Below, piece after piece: positions 1 to 9,700 of a stretch of DNA of 34,708 bases. How positions within the stretch are numbered: position 1 is the stretch's first letter; each line of letters starts with the position of its first letter. Where the stretch lies: NCBI GenBank assembly GCA_026983835.1, contig JALSTH010000047.1, forward strand, positions 1-34,708. The letters are read 5' to 3'. The position numbers and the translations under genes were made by a program. Below the pieces are notes generated by a model. That model was not told where the DNA came from. It did no database searches and saw nothing but the letters and a program-made list of their open reading frames with translations. The stretch comes from Candidatus Zixiibacteriota bacterium. GTDB lineage: Bacteria; Zixibacteria; MSB-5A5; UM-FILTER-46-8.

Positions 1-1821
1 GATATATCCCCTCAGGGACTTTCGCGTTCTCCGATACTCCAATCCCCGGTGGGAGACAGTAATACGGATTATGAATATGTTGTAATCACCGATGAATCCT
101 TAGCGGAAAGTTATAAGCCTTTGGTGGAGTGGAAAACGAGGAAGGGCGTTTATGCCGGGATAGTTACAATTCAGGAGATAGATGCCGAATATTCAGGGTT
201 GGATTTGCAGGAAAAGATAAGGAATTACATTAAGGATGCTTATCAACATAACCTAAAATGGGTATTATTGGGCGGAGATGAGAATATCGTTCCGGTGAGA
301 TATGCATTCCAGATCGATACATCCCACAATCCCGATTTGGTGGAGCAGCAGATATGTGATTTATATTATTCGGATTTAACCGGCGATTGGGATACCGATG
401 GCGATGGAGTATATGGAGAACCTCTCAATGACAATCCCGATATTTATCCGGAAGTATATGTAGGCAGGGTCACCGCTGAAACACCCGAGGAAGTTAAAGC
501 CTATATAAATAAGTTATTGATCTATGAACAAAATCCGGGCAATGGAGATACTTCCTATTTATCCAAAGCGCTTTTTATAGCCGCCGACCAAATGGTAGAT
601 GACAATCAACAAATTGAGCTTGGGAATACGATGCCTTCCAATTTCTTTGTCGATACAACAAGCTGCGTGGAAAGGCAATCGGGTTATGATGAGGATCCTA
701 TCGGACCCACTGGGAGGCAAGTAATCGATAAAATGGGCGAAGGTTTCGGTTTTGTGTCCAACCTCAATCATGGCAGTCCTCAACATTATGCCGCCAAATC
801 GAGTTTATATAACAAATTCCCCAAATCCTATGTTATAAGTGATGTGCATTACGATGAGGATCACAATGCCCCGCTAACCGACCTTCCGGAGAATTCTAAA
901 TACGGTGTTCATTATTCCGTATCCTGTGATGTAGCCGCTATCGATATGGACCACAGCGATATTTGGGTGGGATATAGCTGGCCCACCAATAATTGCTTGG
1001 GGGAATCGTATATTGAGATTCCAAATAAAGCAGGAGTGGCGTTTTTGGGGAACAGCCGATGGGGATGGGTTCCAACTTCTTATATTTTGGAGGAAGCTTT
1101 CATCCGTTATGCTTTCGGTAATAATCCGATGGGCAGGCATATCGGTGGAGCGGAGGCATTAAGCAAAACCGATTATCCGGAATACCGCGATCTCGACTAT
1201 GGGCATAATCTTTTGGGCGATCCCGAGTTTATTATCTGGAAAGGCAATCCTTCCTCATTTTCCGTCGATTATCAGCCGGAGGTTTTATTATCCGGCAAAT
1301 TTTATCGCGTCGCCGTAAAATCGGACGGCACACCCGTTGAGGACGCCAAAGTTTGTTTATATAAAGAGAACGAATTCCTCGCTGTCGGTTACACCAACGG
1401 CTATGGCGAAGCTATTTTGGAGGTTTCGCCAAAAACATCCGGAGATATGAGCATTACCGTAACGAAGGACGGCTTTCTGCCATTTCTTGCGGAAACTGAA
1501 CTGATTCCCGAAACCGATGTGGGAGAAAGCGATAAATTACCAACGAAGTTTTCCTTAATCGGCAACTACCCAAATCCGTTTAATAAATCCACAATATTGG
1601 ATTTCACTTTGAATAAACTCTCGGATGTTGGGATTTCAATATATGATATCAGGGGTAGAATAGTAAGGACGGAAAGCCTCAAGGGATTAAGTGCCGGGGA
1701 ACATCTAATTAAATTCGATGCGGTTGATAATGATGGAAGGGAACTACCTTCCGGGTTTTATCTCTACCGCATTGCAACTGGGGATGAGAGCGCCGTAGGT
1801 AAAATGGTTCTGGTAAAATAG
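1..1821 (+). CDS. Secreted gingipain-type C25 cysteine protease with type IX sorting domain (5' partial)
   Basis: The frame is open to the first base of the window, so the true start lies upstream; the GTG at 49 is only the first start-like codon inside. The visible part is a peptidase C25 (gingipain) catalytic domain: it begins with the family pattern YVVITDESL, continues through the WVLLGGDENIVPVRY strand, and carries the expected catalytic His in NLNHGS (about residue 241 counted from 49) and Cys in SVSCDVA (about residue 293). After the protease come an Ig-like/carboxypeptidase-regulatory-like segment and a C-terminal type IX secretion sorting domain (NYPNPFN, then SGFYLYRI and a final KMVLVK). 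By family knowledge it is exported by the Sec system and then the Por system, and acts at the cell surface or outside. A terminator follows directly. Substrate unknown. Confidence 0.9.
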   Translation, partial: DISPQGLSRSPILQSPVGDSNTDYEYVVITDESLAESYKPLVEWKTRKGVYAGIVTIQEIDAEYSGLDLQEKIRNYIKDAYQHNLKWVLLGGDENIVPVRYAFQIDTSHNPDLVEQQICDLYYSDLTGDWDTDGDGVYGEPLNDNPDIYPEVYVGRVTAETPEEVKAYINKLLIYEQNPGNGDTSYLSKALFIAADQMVDDNQQIELGNTMPSNFFVDTTSCVERQSGYDEDPIGPTGRQVIDKMGEGFGFVSNLNHGSPQHYAAKSSLYNKFPKSYVISDVHYDEDHNAPLTDLPENSKYGVHYSVSCDVAAIDMDHSDIWVGYSWPTNNCLGESYIEIPNKAGVAFLGNSRWGWVPTSYILEEAFIRYAFGNNPMGRHIGGAEALSKTDYPEYRDLDYGHNLLGDPEFIIWKGNPSSFSVDYQPEVLLSGKFYRVAVKSDGTPVEDAKVCLYKENEFLAVGYTNGYGEAILEVSPKTSGDMSITVTKDGFLPFLAETELIPETDVGESDKLPTKFSLIGNYPNPFNKSTILDFTLNKLSDVGISIYDIRGRIVRTESLKGLSAGEHLIKFDAVDNDGRELPSGFYLYRIATGDESAVGKMVLVK

Positions 1822-1842
1822 AGATCCCCTTCCTGCCAGATG

Positions 1843-1868
1843 CCGGGGCATTATGCCCCGGTTTTTTT
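1843..1868 (+). terminator. Intrinsic terminator after the C25 protease
   Basis: An 8-bp GC-rich perfect stem (CCGGGGCA / TGCCCCGG) with a 3-base loop is followed by seven T residues. It starts 22 bases after the protease stop codon. Confidence 0.85.
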
Positions 1869-2061
1869 ATTCTCTCTCTCAAAAGAGAATTGGGCAAAAA
1901 GAAATCTAAAAAATTGGCATCACCCGTTCGGAGAGAATCGGGACATAATTATAACTTCATAAACTAAAAGATGTTAATAAAGAATTTTTCAAAAAAATTT
2001 CAATGGGCTTTAATTTTGTGAATTTTATTGCCGATGGAAAAACTAAAGGAGGTGATAAAGA

Positions 2062-2340
2062 ATGCCGCGTAAAACTACACGCAGAAATTATAATCCTAGG
2101 CCGAAGCTTTCGCTCCGGGAAAAAATTATCCGGGACTTCGGTTATGGTAAGGTAGTAACTACGGAAATGCTTCGGAAGAAATATGGTCGTTCCCATTCAC
2201 CAAGCTATATCGGAGTTATTTTAGCCAAATGTGAGAAGAGCAGGAGAAAATCCGCCTCGCCTTGGGTATTCACATGGAGGGTTGGTGAAGGACGCTATAA
2301 AATCATCCGTCCGTACAAAAGGAAGAACTGGAGGAGATAG
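2062..2340 (+). CDS. Small highly basic protein of unknown function
   Basis: This 92-residue protein is preceded by a near-perfect Shine-Dalgarno sequence (AAAGGAGGTGAT at 2045-2056, 5 bases before ATG) and followed by its own terminator, so it is very likely a real single-gene unit. It is extremely rich in Arg and Lys, especially at both ends (starts MPRKTTRRNY, ends KRKNWRR). The middle (VVTTEMLRKKYGRSHSPSYIG) looks as if it could form a helix-turn-helix or winged-helix fold and could bind nucleic acid, but I recognise no family. There is no signal peptide or membrane segment. A TAATTTTG match to the Bacteroidetes -7 element lies at 2011-2018, without a clear TTG partner upstream. Function not assigned. 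Confidence 0.7.
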   Translation: MPRKTTRRNYNPRPKLSLREKIIRDFGYGKVVTTEMLRKKYGRSHSPSYIGVILAKCEKSRRKSASPWVFTWRVGEGRYKIIRPYKRKNWRR

Positions 2341-2350
2341 TCCCTTTTGT

Positions 2351-2364
2351 GGAGTATGTACTCC
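2351..2364. repeat. Perfect short palindrome GGAGTA-TG-TACTCC
   Basis: A 6-bp perfect inverted repeat with a 2-base centre lies just after the small basic gene and before its terminator. It may be an extra 3'-end hairpin; function unknown. Confidence 0.4.
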
Positions 2365-2400
2365 GGACAGTAAATTAATTCCAACAACAATACTCAAATA

Positions 2401-2435
2401 ATCAACGTCCATCTACTCGGGCGTTGATTTTTTTT
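2401..2435 (+). terminator. Intrinsic terminator of the small basic gene
   Basis: A stem of ATCAACG paired with CGTTGAT, extended inside by CC/GG, is followed by eight T residues at 2428-2435. The T run abuts the stop codon of the convergent symporter gene on the other strand. Confidence 0.8.
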
Positions 2436-3834
2436 ACTCCTTTTTTATGTTTAACGACCGGCGATGGTTTTGTTTTCTTAAAAGGCGATCCGCCAAAAAT
2501 ATAATTAGGGAACATCCCAATCCGGGGTAAATCGTATCCACCCCGAACAGCGGTTTGGAGTTTGCGATATATCCCCCAATCATCCATATTACAACCATAC
2601 TTCCGCTCGCAACAATCGATACAAAAGCATAGTTCTTCCGCATTCGCCACTTATCCCCAAAGGAAGCCGACAAAGGTATCAATAAAGCAGCTGTCGATAT
2701 GCTCCCAAAATCATACCATATCTCAACAATCGAGCGCTTGAATATCGCTATCAATATGGCGATACTTCCTGAAATAATAAGACCTATACGGGTTAAAGTG
2801 GTAATATTCCCACCTATTAACTTATGAACAAAATCCTTACCTAATGTTTGCCCGGATATAAAAGTAAAAGTGTCAACTGTGGACATAACGGTGGCGAATA
2901 ATCCCAACAAAAATATTCCCTTAAATAAATCGGGCAGAACTTGAGCCGCCAAAACTTGATAGGATGTAGCCGGATCGGTTAGGTTGGGAACAATCGCTTT
3001 GGCATATAAGCCGGTTGAAGTCGTCATAAAGTCAAAAAGCATCCAAAAACCGATGGAGATAAAAATTCCCTTACGGGCGGTGCTTTCGGATTTGGCGGCG
3101 AAGCACCTCTGGTAAAAGGACGGATCCACCAAAGTCCCCAATGCTATAAAATACCAGACGAGGATATAGCTCAGCGGTTTTCCTCCGGTCAAAGTCAGAT
3201 TCTCGGGAGGAACATTGGAAGCGATAAAATCCAAACCGCCATAATCAACGAACAAATAAGAAACCATTATCCCAAAACCTAAAAACATCAATCCGAATTG
3301 TAATCTATCGGTAATAACATCGGAGCGCAGTCCCCCCGTGAATATATAGAAAACGGAGAAGAAAGCCCCTCCTATAATTCCCCAAACCAACGGAACCCCA
3401 AAAACGGTTTTCGCCAAAAATCCCACCTGCAAAACATAAGCGGCCGGGACTGTAGTGATAAAAACCAACAGAGCCCCGGCAAGAGATGTTTTTCTATCGT
3501 ATGCCTTTTCAAGTTGATCGGGGATAGTATATAGTTTTGTGCGCCTTGCTTTTTTGGCAATGAACAAGGCAAAAAGTATCGCCCCGATATAATACGGCAA
3601 ACCAAACACCACCCAATTTGATAAACCGTGTTTATAAGAATACTCGCCGACACCAAGAATTCCCCCATACCAACTGGAGACTAAGCTGGCGACGAAGCCG
3701 GGCAAGGAAAGCCTCCTGCCCATAACAAGGTATTCATCTACATCCTGCCTTCGAGCGAAAAGCTGGCGGAATCCTATCGCCACCAAAACAGCGAGATATC
3801 CGATAACCAGCGCAATATCAAGCGCGCTGTACAA
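2434..3834 (-). CDS. Sodium:solute symporter (SSS) family transporter, predicted thiamin or thiamin-precursor uptake
   Basis: A 466-residue polytopic inner-membrane protein with about 12-13 hydrophobic segments, typical of the SSS family (LVSSWYGGILGVGEYSYKHG near the N-terminus and LLGLFATVMSTVDTFTF further on). The start is TTG at 3834: an in-frame TAA directly precedes it, and any later start would remove the first membrane helix. It begins three bases after the TonB receptor's stop codon, so translation is probably coupled. Its operon sits behind a TPP riboswitch, so the cargo is inferred to be thiamin or a precursor. SSS-family members under TPP control (the ThiV type) have been predicted as thiamin-related transporters in comparative genomics. 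Family assignment is solid; the substrate is inference from context. Confidence 0.88.
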   Translation of the reverse strand: MYSALDIALVIGYLAVLVAIGFRQLFARRQDVDEYLVMGRRLSLPGFVASLVSSWYGGILGVGEYSYKHGLSNWVVFGLPYYIGAILFALFIAKKARRTKLYTIPDQLEKAYDRKTSLAGALLVFITTVPAAYVLQVGFLAKTVFGVPLVWGIIGGAFFSVFYIFTGGLRSDVITDRLQFGLMFLGFGIMVSYLFVDYGGLDFIASNVPPENLTLTGGKPLSYILVWYFIALGTLVDPSFYQRCFAAKSESTARKGIFISIGFWMLFDFMTTSTGLYAKAIVPNLTDPATSYQVLAAQVLPDLFKGIFLLGLFATVMSTVDTFTFISGQTLGKDFVHKLIGGNITTLTRIGLIISGSIAILIAIFKRSIVEIWYDFGSISTAALLIPLSASFGDKWRMRKNYAFVSIVASGSMVVIWMIGGYIANSKPLFGVDTIYPGLGCSLIIFLADRLLRKQNHRRSLNIKKE

Positions 3835-3837
3835 TTA

Positions 3838-6351
3838 TTACATCTCCAAAGTTAGGCTCGCATAGAAATTCCGCTCAGCACCGACAATATAGCGGGGTAG
3901 ATTATCATCCTCTTCGATATAACCGGAGGCGATATACTCCTTGTCAAACAGGTTGTTGACCCGAAATGCGAATCTCAAGGGAAGCCTTACCAAATTATCA
4001 AGAGCAATATCCGTAGACAAATTAACAATATGATAACCATCCAATTTTGCATCTTCATTCTCCGAATTATCGAGATACTGCCCGCCTACATAGCGGCCGG
4101 AGACAATCAGAGTAAAAGGATAATCCCGGTAGCTGATACTATAATTGGCAAGCATATCCGGAAATCCGCCAATCCTATTCCCGGAACGATCCAACACTAT
4201 CGGCTGCCAATTGTCCCAATCGAAACCATACTCCACATAATCCTCGAATTTGTCATCGTTTATCGAAAGGTTACCGTTGAAGGCAAACCTATGCGTTGTT
4301 TTCAAATTCGCGGAAATCTCAACACCTTGGTGAAGGGTTTTATGAGCGTTGCCGGAGATAGGATAACCATCCTCATCCAATTGCCCAGCATAAGGGATAA
4401 TCTCATCGGTAATCTGCATCCTATAGATATTCAAATCCAAATTAAAATCATTATCGCCCATCTTACCGCTATACGAACCGCCCAATTCGATATCGAGAAG
4501 TTTTTCCGGCTTTAACTCCTTTCCAATAAACTTGTAATGCCCTTCATCCCCAATAAAATTATCAGGCTTATAACCGGGATTAGACCAATAATCGGTTGGG
4601 TCGTAAACATCTTTAAAGGCTGGTTGGCGCTGAGCGGTCGAAAGATTGGCAAATACATTAACTTTTGGCGTCAATTTGAAATTCACGCCTAATCTCGGGG
4701 TAATGAAATCATAATCACGAGTAAAAAATACGCCGAACCGCTTATCATCCGTCAGCCTATAATGTTGGCGCCGATACTGTAAATCCAACATCCCGATAAT
4801 ATTTTCCGCCAAATTGTAATCCAAATGACTAAAAGCCGTAAATGAATTACTTATCCCCACATAATCATAATATCGAACTTCGGGGGATAAATCGGAAGGA
4901 TACTCAGCCGCCCATCGGACCTCACCATAATGCCTCCCCCGATGAAGTCTCATTTCACCGCCGACTGTCAACTTCGCTTTTCCCATCTTGCAGGCTATAT
5001 TAGGTATCCATCCCCAATCGTATTCATCAACGGTTCGACGCCTGATTAAATCCGTTTTCTTAAGGCGATATAAACCTGTCGTTGAATCGGGAATCGGATT
5101 TCCATTATTATCAACATCCTCGTAATAACCAGATGGAAATTCATCAGGTGAGCCGACCCAGACTTCGCCCAAATTGTATTCCTCGATATATTTCCCCTTT
5201 CGGGATTGGTCGTAATAGCCATCGCCGCTAAAATAATAAAGCGTGTTCGCTAAATTTAAATTGTCATTTAAACCGATATTATGTAAAATCTCATAATGGG
5301 GCTGATTAAAATGATCAGTTTCGCCGTCCCATTGGAGCGGATTATACCTTCTATCGATAGATAATTGTTCTTTAGTAATTCCCTTATAAGCCAAATGCGA
5401 TTTCTCCGGACCTCCATATAAATTTATTTTCAGAGATGATTTTTCGCCATATCGAGCCATACCGAAGAAATAAGCCCACATATCCGACCAAGAATTTTCG
5501 CGATATCCGTCAGTATGTAATTTGGAGAATCGTCCATAAAATACAAAGTTATCCTTAATCAATCCCGAATTCCCCGAAAATGTTAATTTGCGGGTATTAT
5601 AACTTCCGTATCCCGAAACTATTTTGAATTTCGGGAAAGGGGAATATTCCGACGAGATTAAATTAACCGACCCTCCCATCGCCGAGGCGCCATATAATGA
5701 ATTTCCCACTCCTCTTTGAATTTGAATATCCTCAATACTTTCGCTGAAATCCGGCAAGTCTATCCAATACACTTCGCTCGATTCCGCATCGTTTAAGGGA
5801 ATCCCATTAAGCATTACCGCAATCCTTTTTTGATCGAAGCCCCGCATTTTCAAATATGAATAACCTATACCATTTCCGGCATCGGAATATGCATAGAGGT
5901 TCGGGGTTTCCATTAACAGCATCGGCGTATCCTGCGCCCAATACCGTTGATCGATTTGCTTTCGGGTAATATTGGAAAAGGCAACAGGAGTTTCACCGCG
6001 GGATGCTCTGGTTAGAGTTACTACCACCCCCTGTCCCTTTAACAACCTGGGCTCCAATTTGAGAACGAGATAATCCGTTTTCGAAGCATCGACTTTTTTA
6101 TAAGCAATCCCATAGCCGATCACCTTAAGAATTAAAGTCTGTTCGCCGAGCGGGAAATCCCTAATATTGAACTTTCCATCCATATCGGTAATTACCGTTA
6201 TATTCGTTCCCTTAACACTAATGGCTACCCCCCCCAATGCTTCCCCGTTATCCTTGCTAATTATAACCCCCTTAAGTTCTACCCCAAAAGCAGTGCCGCA
6301 AAGCATTAGCATTGTAAACAAAAGCAACAACGATATTTTTCTTGAAGACAT
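3838..6351 (-). CDS. TonB-dependent outer-membrane receptor, TPP-riboswitch controlled
   Basis: An 837-residue outer-membrane receptor. Order of parts: a signal peptide (hydrophobic LLLLFTMLMLCGTAFG, cleavage near residue 23); a carboxypeptidase-regulatory-like beta-sandwich at about 24-100 (GVIISKDNGEALGGVAI, DMDGKFNI); a plug domain at about 110-230 (KMRGFDQKRIAVMLNGIPLND, then GVGNSLYGASAMGGSVNL); and a 22-stranded-type beta barrel to the end, with the usual FRVNNLFDKEY motif near the C-terminus. ATG at 6351 has the Shine-Dalgarno GGAGGT six bases upstream. It is the first gene after a TPP riboswitch and is followed at once by the SSS symporter, so it probably takes thiamin, a phosphate ester or a precursor across the outer membrane using TonB energy. 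The ligand is inferred from regulation only. Confidence 0.92.
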   Translation of the reverse strand: MSSRKISLLLLFTMLMLCGTAFGVELKGVIISKDNGEALGGVAISVKGTNITVITDMDGKFNIRDFPLGEQTLILKVIGYGIAYKKVDASKTDYLVLKLEPRLLKGQGVVVTLTRASRGETPVAFSNITRKQIDQRYWAQDTPMLLMETPNLYAYSDAGNGIGYSYLKMRGFDQKRIAVMLNGIPLNDAESSEVYWIDLPDFSESIEDIQIQRGVGNSLYGASAMGGSVNLISSEYSPFPKFKIVSGYGSYNTRKLTFSGNSGLIKDNFVFYGRFSKLHTDGYRENSWSDMWAYFFGMARYGEKSSLKINLYGGPEKSHLAYKGITKEQLSIDRRYNPLQWDGETDHFNQPHYEILHNIGLNDNLNLANTLYYFSGDGYYDQSRKGKYIEEYNLGEVWVGSPDEFPSGYYEDVDNNGNPIPDSTTGLYRLKKTDLIRRRTVDEYDWGWIPNIACKMGKAKLTVGGEMRLHRGRHYGEVRWAAEYPSDLSPEVRYYDYVGISNSFTAFSHLDYNLAENIIGMLDLQYRRQHYRLTDDKRFGVFFTRDYDFITPRLGVNFKLTPKVNVFANLSTAQRQPAFKDVYDPTDYWSNPGYKPDNFIGDEGHYKFIGKELKPEKLLDIELGGSYSGKMGDNDFNLDLNIYRMQITDEIIPYAGQLDEDGYPISGNAHKTLHQGVEISANLKTTHRFAFNGNLSINDDKFEDYVEYGFDWDNWQPIVLDRSGNRIGGFPDMLANYSISYRDYPFTLIVSGRYVGGQYLDNSENEDAKLDGYHIVNLSTDIALDNLVRLPLRFAFRVNNLFDKEYIASGYIEEDDNLPRYIVGAERNFYASLTLEM

Positions 6352-6372
6352 TTATAACCTCCGTGCAGAAAT

Positions 6373-6398
6373 AAAAAAGCCTCCCAGCGAGCAGAAGG
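6373..6398 (-). terminator. Probable riboswitch expression platform: attenuator hairpin
   Basis: Read on the minus strand, CCTTCTG can pair with TGGGAGG (7 pairs including G-U, loop CTCGC), followed by C and six T residues. It lies between the TPP aptamer and the receptor start, where a regulatory terminator would sit. The stem is modest, so this is a proposal. Confidence 0.5.
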
Positions 6399-6420
6399 TG
6401 GTTAAAAACAAGGAAACCAT

Positions 6421-6506
6421 CTTTCCCTACGCTGGCATTATCCAGATCAGGTTCCAAGGGTGTATTCTCAGGCTCGCAACCTGTAAGAGGATGCGAACCA
6501 CCCCAT
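6421..6506 (-). ncRNA. TPP (thiamin pyrophosphate) riboswitch, THI element
   Basis: The minus strand carries the THI-box core: GGGGTGG at the 5' side, CTGAGA (6471-6466), ACACCC closing the first arm, then ACCTGATCTGGATAATGCC and AGCGTAGGGAA. The variable P3 arm forms an 8-bp helix (GGTTCGCA with TGCGAGCC). These are the conserved bases that bind the pyrimidine and pyrophosphate ends of TPP. By established knowledge TPP binding turns expression off. The aptamer starts about 10 bases after the predicted transcription start and controls the TonB receptor and SSS symporter genes. Confidence 0.95.
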
Positions 6507-6521
6507 TTTATCTTATAGGAA

Positions 6522-6549
6522 AATATACTATTTCCTCACAGATTGTCAA
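6522..6549 (-). promoter_or_regulatory. Promoter of the TPP-regulated transport operon
   Basis: On the minus strand TTGACA (6549-6544), a 16-base spacer and TATATT (6527-6522) lie just upstream of the riboswitch. The same bases also fit the Bacteroidetes-type TTG-N19-TAnnTTT pattern (TATATTTT). The rest of the 361-base gap 6352-6712 holds the riboswitch, its attenuator, a small palindrome ACCAT-AATA-ATGGT near 6614-6627, and the Shine-Dalgarno of the next gene. Confidence 0.75.
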
Positions 6550-6712
6550 GGGATAAAGCATCAAATCATTTTGATATTGATTTTTTAATAATTTTTATTA
6601 TATTACTAAAAAGACCATAATAATGGTTTCGATTTATCTTCCGATTTAATGATGTCGTCAAGAAAGCAACCCTATTCAATAACCCAAAACCATCTACAAA
6701 TAAGGAGGCGGT

Positions 6713-9700
6713 TTGAAAGATTTTAAGAAAATTCCCCTAATTCGCTGTTCCACAAACGAGAAAAAACACTTTCCCTTCAAGCTTGGATTATCAATGCTAA
6801 TAATTCTATTGTTTGGGATCAATATTGGGTTAACCTACGGAAACCCCAACAAATTCAATGGAAACAATACAAAAACTCCGATTGTGCACCCTGAAAATGT
6901 TATGAATAATAAGCTTGCACAAAATGAATCATTTGATAAGTGGCGAGGCAATGTTCATTATGACCCTTGTACCCCAAGTGATACTATCCCCGAAAGGTTC
7001 GATTGGCGTGAACATAATGGGTGTACTCCTGTGAAAAACCAAATTGTTAATGGTATCTTCTGCGGAAGTTGTTGGGCATTTGCTATAATGGGAGCGATGG
7101 AAAGCGCTATCCTCATCGCTGATGGAGATACTGTGGATCTATCGGAACAATGGTTGGTCAGTTGCACCGATGCGGGCGATTGCGGCGGATGGAATGGGTG
7201 GTATGGTGCAGCCTTCAACTATTTGTTGCAGGATGGAGAGCCTGACTACTGCGGCGAAAGCGGTGCAGTGATGGAGGAAAGTTTTCCATATGAAGGATTG
7301 AATGTCCCCTGCGGATGCCCATACCCACACCCATACCATATCGATTCGTGGTCGTTTATTGGAAATGAAGGCGAAATTCCGTCGGTAGAACAGATTAAGC
7401 AAGCTATATTGGATCACGGCCCAATTACTTGCAGGGTAGTCTGGAATGACGCTTTCTATCATTATACGGGGGGAATTTTCGATGGCTGCGAGAATGGATA
7501 TTGTAACCATTCCGTTGTTTTAGTTGGATGGGATGATAATCAAGGAGAAAATGGGGTTTGGTTTCTGCGAAACGCATTGGGTCCTGATTGGGGTGAAGAT
7601 GGTTATATGCGAATCGAATACGGATGTTCTAATGTCGGTCTCGATGCTTGTTATGTAGAATACTCGCCGCGAACCGGTTTGGTTGTGTCTCCATTTAACA
7701 ACTTCGAATCAGAGGGACCTATGGGTGGTCCATTTGATCCAAACGAAATGGTATATAGGATAAAAAATATAAATGAAACGGGTATCGCCTATAGTATAAC
7801 TAATTCCCAATCGTGGGTAAGTATCTCAGACCCGAACGGTTATCTTGAGGGCGGCGATTCGTTGGATGTAATTATTTCAATAAATTCCAATGCTAATTCT
7901 ATGGGGAATGGAAACTACGCTGATACTATCAACTTCATAAACGAAACTGATCATCAAGGAGATACGCAAAGAGCGGTCAACCTGAGAATTGGTGTTGGAG
8001 TAATCTATGAATGGTCTATGGATACTGATCCGGGCTGGACAACTGAGGGCGATTGGGGATATGGACAACCTGTCGGGCAAGGCGGAGAACATGGGTTTCC
8101 TGACCCTACAAGCGGTTACACAGGACAAAATGTTTATGGCTATAATTTGAATGGGGATTATGATAATAATCTGCCAGAGATGTTCCTTACCAGCCAGCCT
8201 ATAGACTGTTCCGAACTTTCCAATACCGAATTAAGGTTTTGGAGGTGGTTAGGAGTAGAACAACCTCTATACGACCACGCTCGGATAGAGGTCAGCAACG
8301 ATAACTTGAACTGGACTACCATTTGGGAAAACAACAGTACAATAACCGATAGCGAATGGCAGAAATTCGACTACGACATTTCTGAAGTAGCCGATGGACA
8401 GCCCACCGTATTTCTGCGCTGGACTATGGGACCTACGGATAATTCTTGGCGATTCTGTGGATGGAATATCGATGATGTGCAAATAGTTGCAATAGATAAT
8501 TCTCAGCTTTTATCATTCACCTATCCTTACGGCCTCCCCGAATACATCAATCCGGAAGGTGGCACAACATTTCGAGTGATAGTGAATGGAGTTTCAGGCG
8601 ATCCTGCACCGGGGACAGGAGTTTTACATTATGATGATGGTTCGGGGTATGTCGAAATCCCAATGTCCGTAGTGGCACCTAATGTTTATGATGCAATATT
8701 TCCTGCATTCGATTGCGGAGACGAAATTCATTACTATATCACGGCGGAAACAGAAGACGGGATTATTGTAACCGATCCTTATAGCGCACCATTAAATTCT
8801 TATTCGGCTATCAGTGCAACAGGTTTCGTAGTCCTCTATGAGGATGATTTTTCTACGAATGAAGGTTGGACTGGATTAGGAGGTGACGCTGAATGGACTA
8901 TTGGTCCCGCAACCGGTGGTAGTGGTAACGATCAATATGGCGGACCGGACCCCGCAGAAGACCATTCCCCTTCTTCCGATAATTATGTTTTAGGGAATGA
9001 CTTAACTCCTGATTCGGGCGGAGATTATTCACCAAATATAGATACAACATATTGGATAACTTCCCCCGTTATCGATTGTTCCGATTATATAAATGTAAAC
9101 ATAAAGTTCTTCCGCTGGCTCGGGGTTGAACAAAACATTTATGACCACGCCTACATACAAGGCTATAATGGTTCATCCTGGGTGGATTTATTCGAGAATG
9201 GTTCCACAACTATTGATGAGAATGAGTGGAATCAAATATCATTTGATGTCTCATCAATAGCTAATGGAAATCCTGATTTTCAAATACGCTTTGGGTTGGG
9301 ACCGACTGACGGATCTTGGCAATACTGTGGATGGAATATTGACGATTTATCAATTACAGCTTATTCCTGTGCGCCTGATACAACAAACTTGACAATAAAA
9401 ATGATTCCCGATAATCCCCCAGTGGAGGTACCTCAAGGTGGTTCATTTACTTTTACGGGAATCCTTATCAATAGCGATGATACTCCGAAAACAGTCGATG
9501 TTTGGATAAATCTGGATGTCCCCGATTACGGCCCATATGGCCCCATACATAAATATGGGGGCATAACAATAAACCCCAATGACACTCTCAACTATGAAGA
9601 TATAACTCAGGATATACCGGGGAATGCGCCATTGGGTCTATATAAATACTTAGCGTATTGCGGCAACTACCCCTCGATTATTATAGATTCCGCTTGGTTT

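Noticed and set aside
4030-4515. A 161-codon plus-strand frame inside the TonB receptor gene
   Set aside because: It is a shadow of the receptor's codons, with no ribosome site and no family resemblance.
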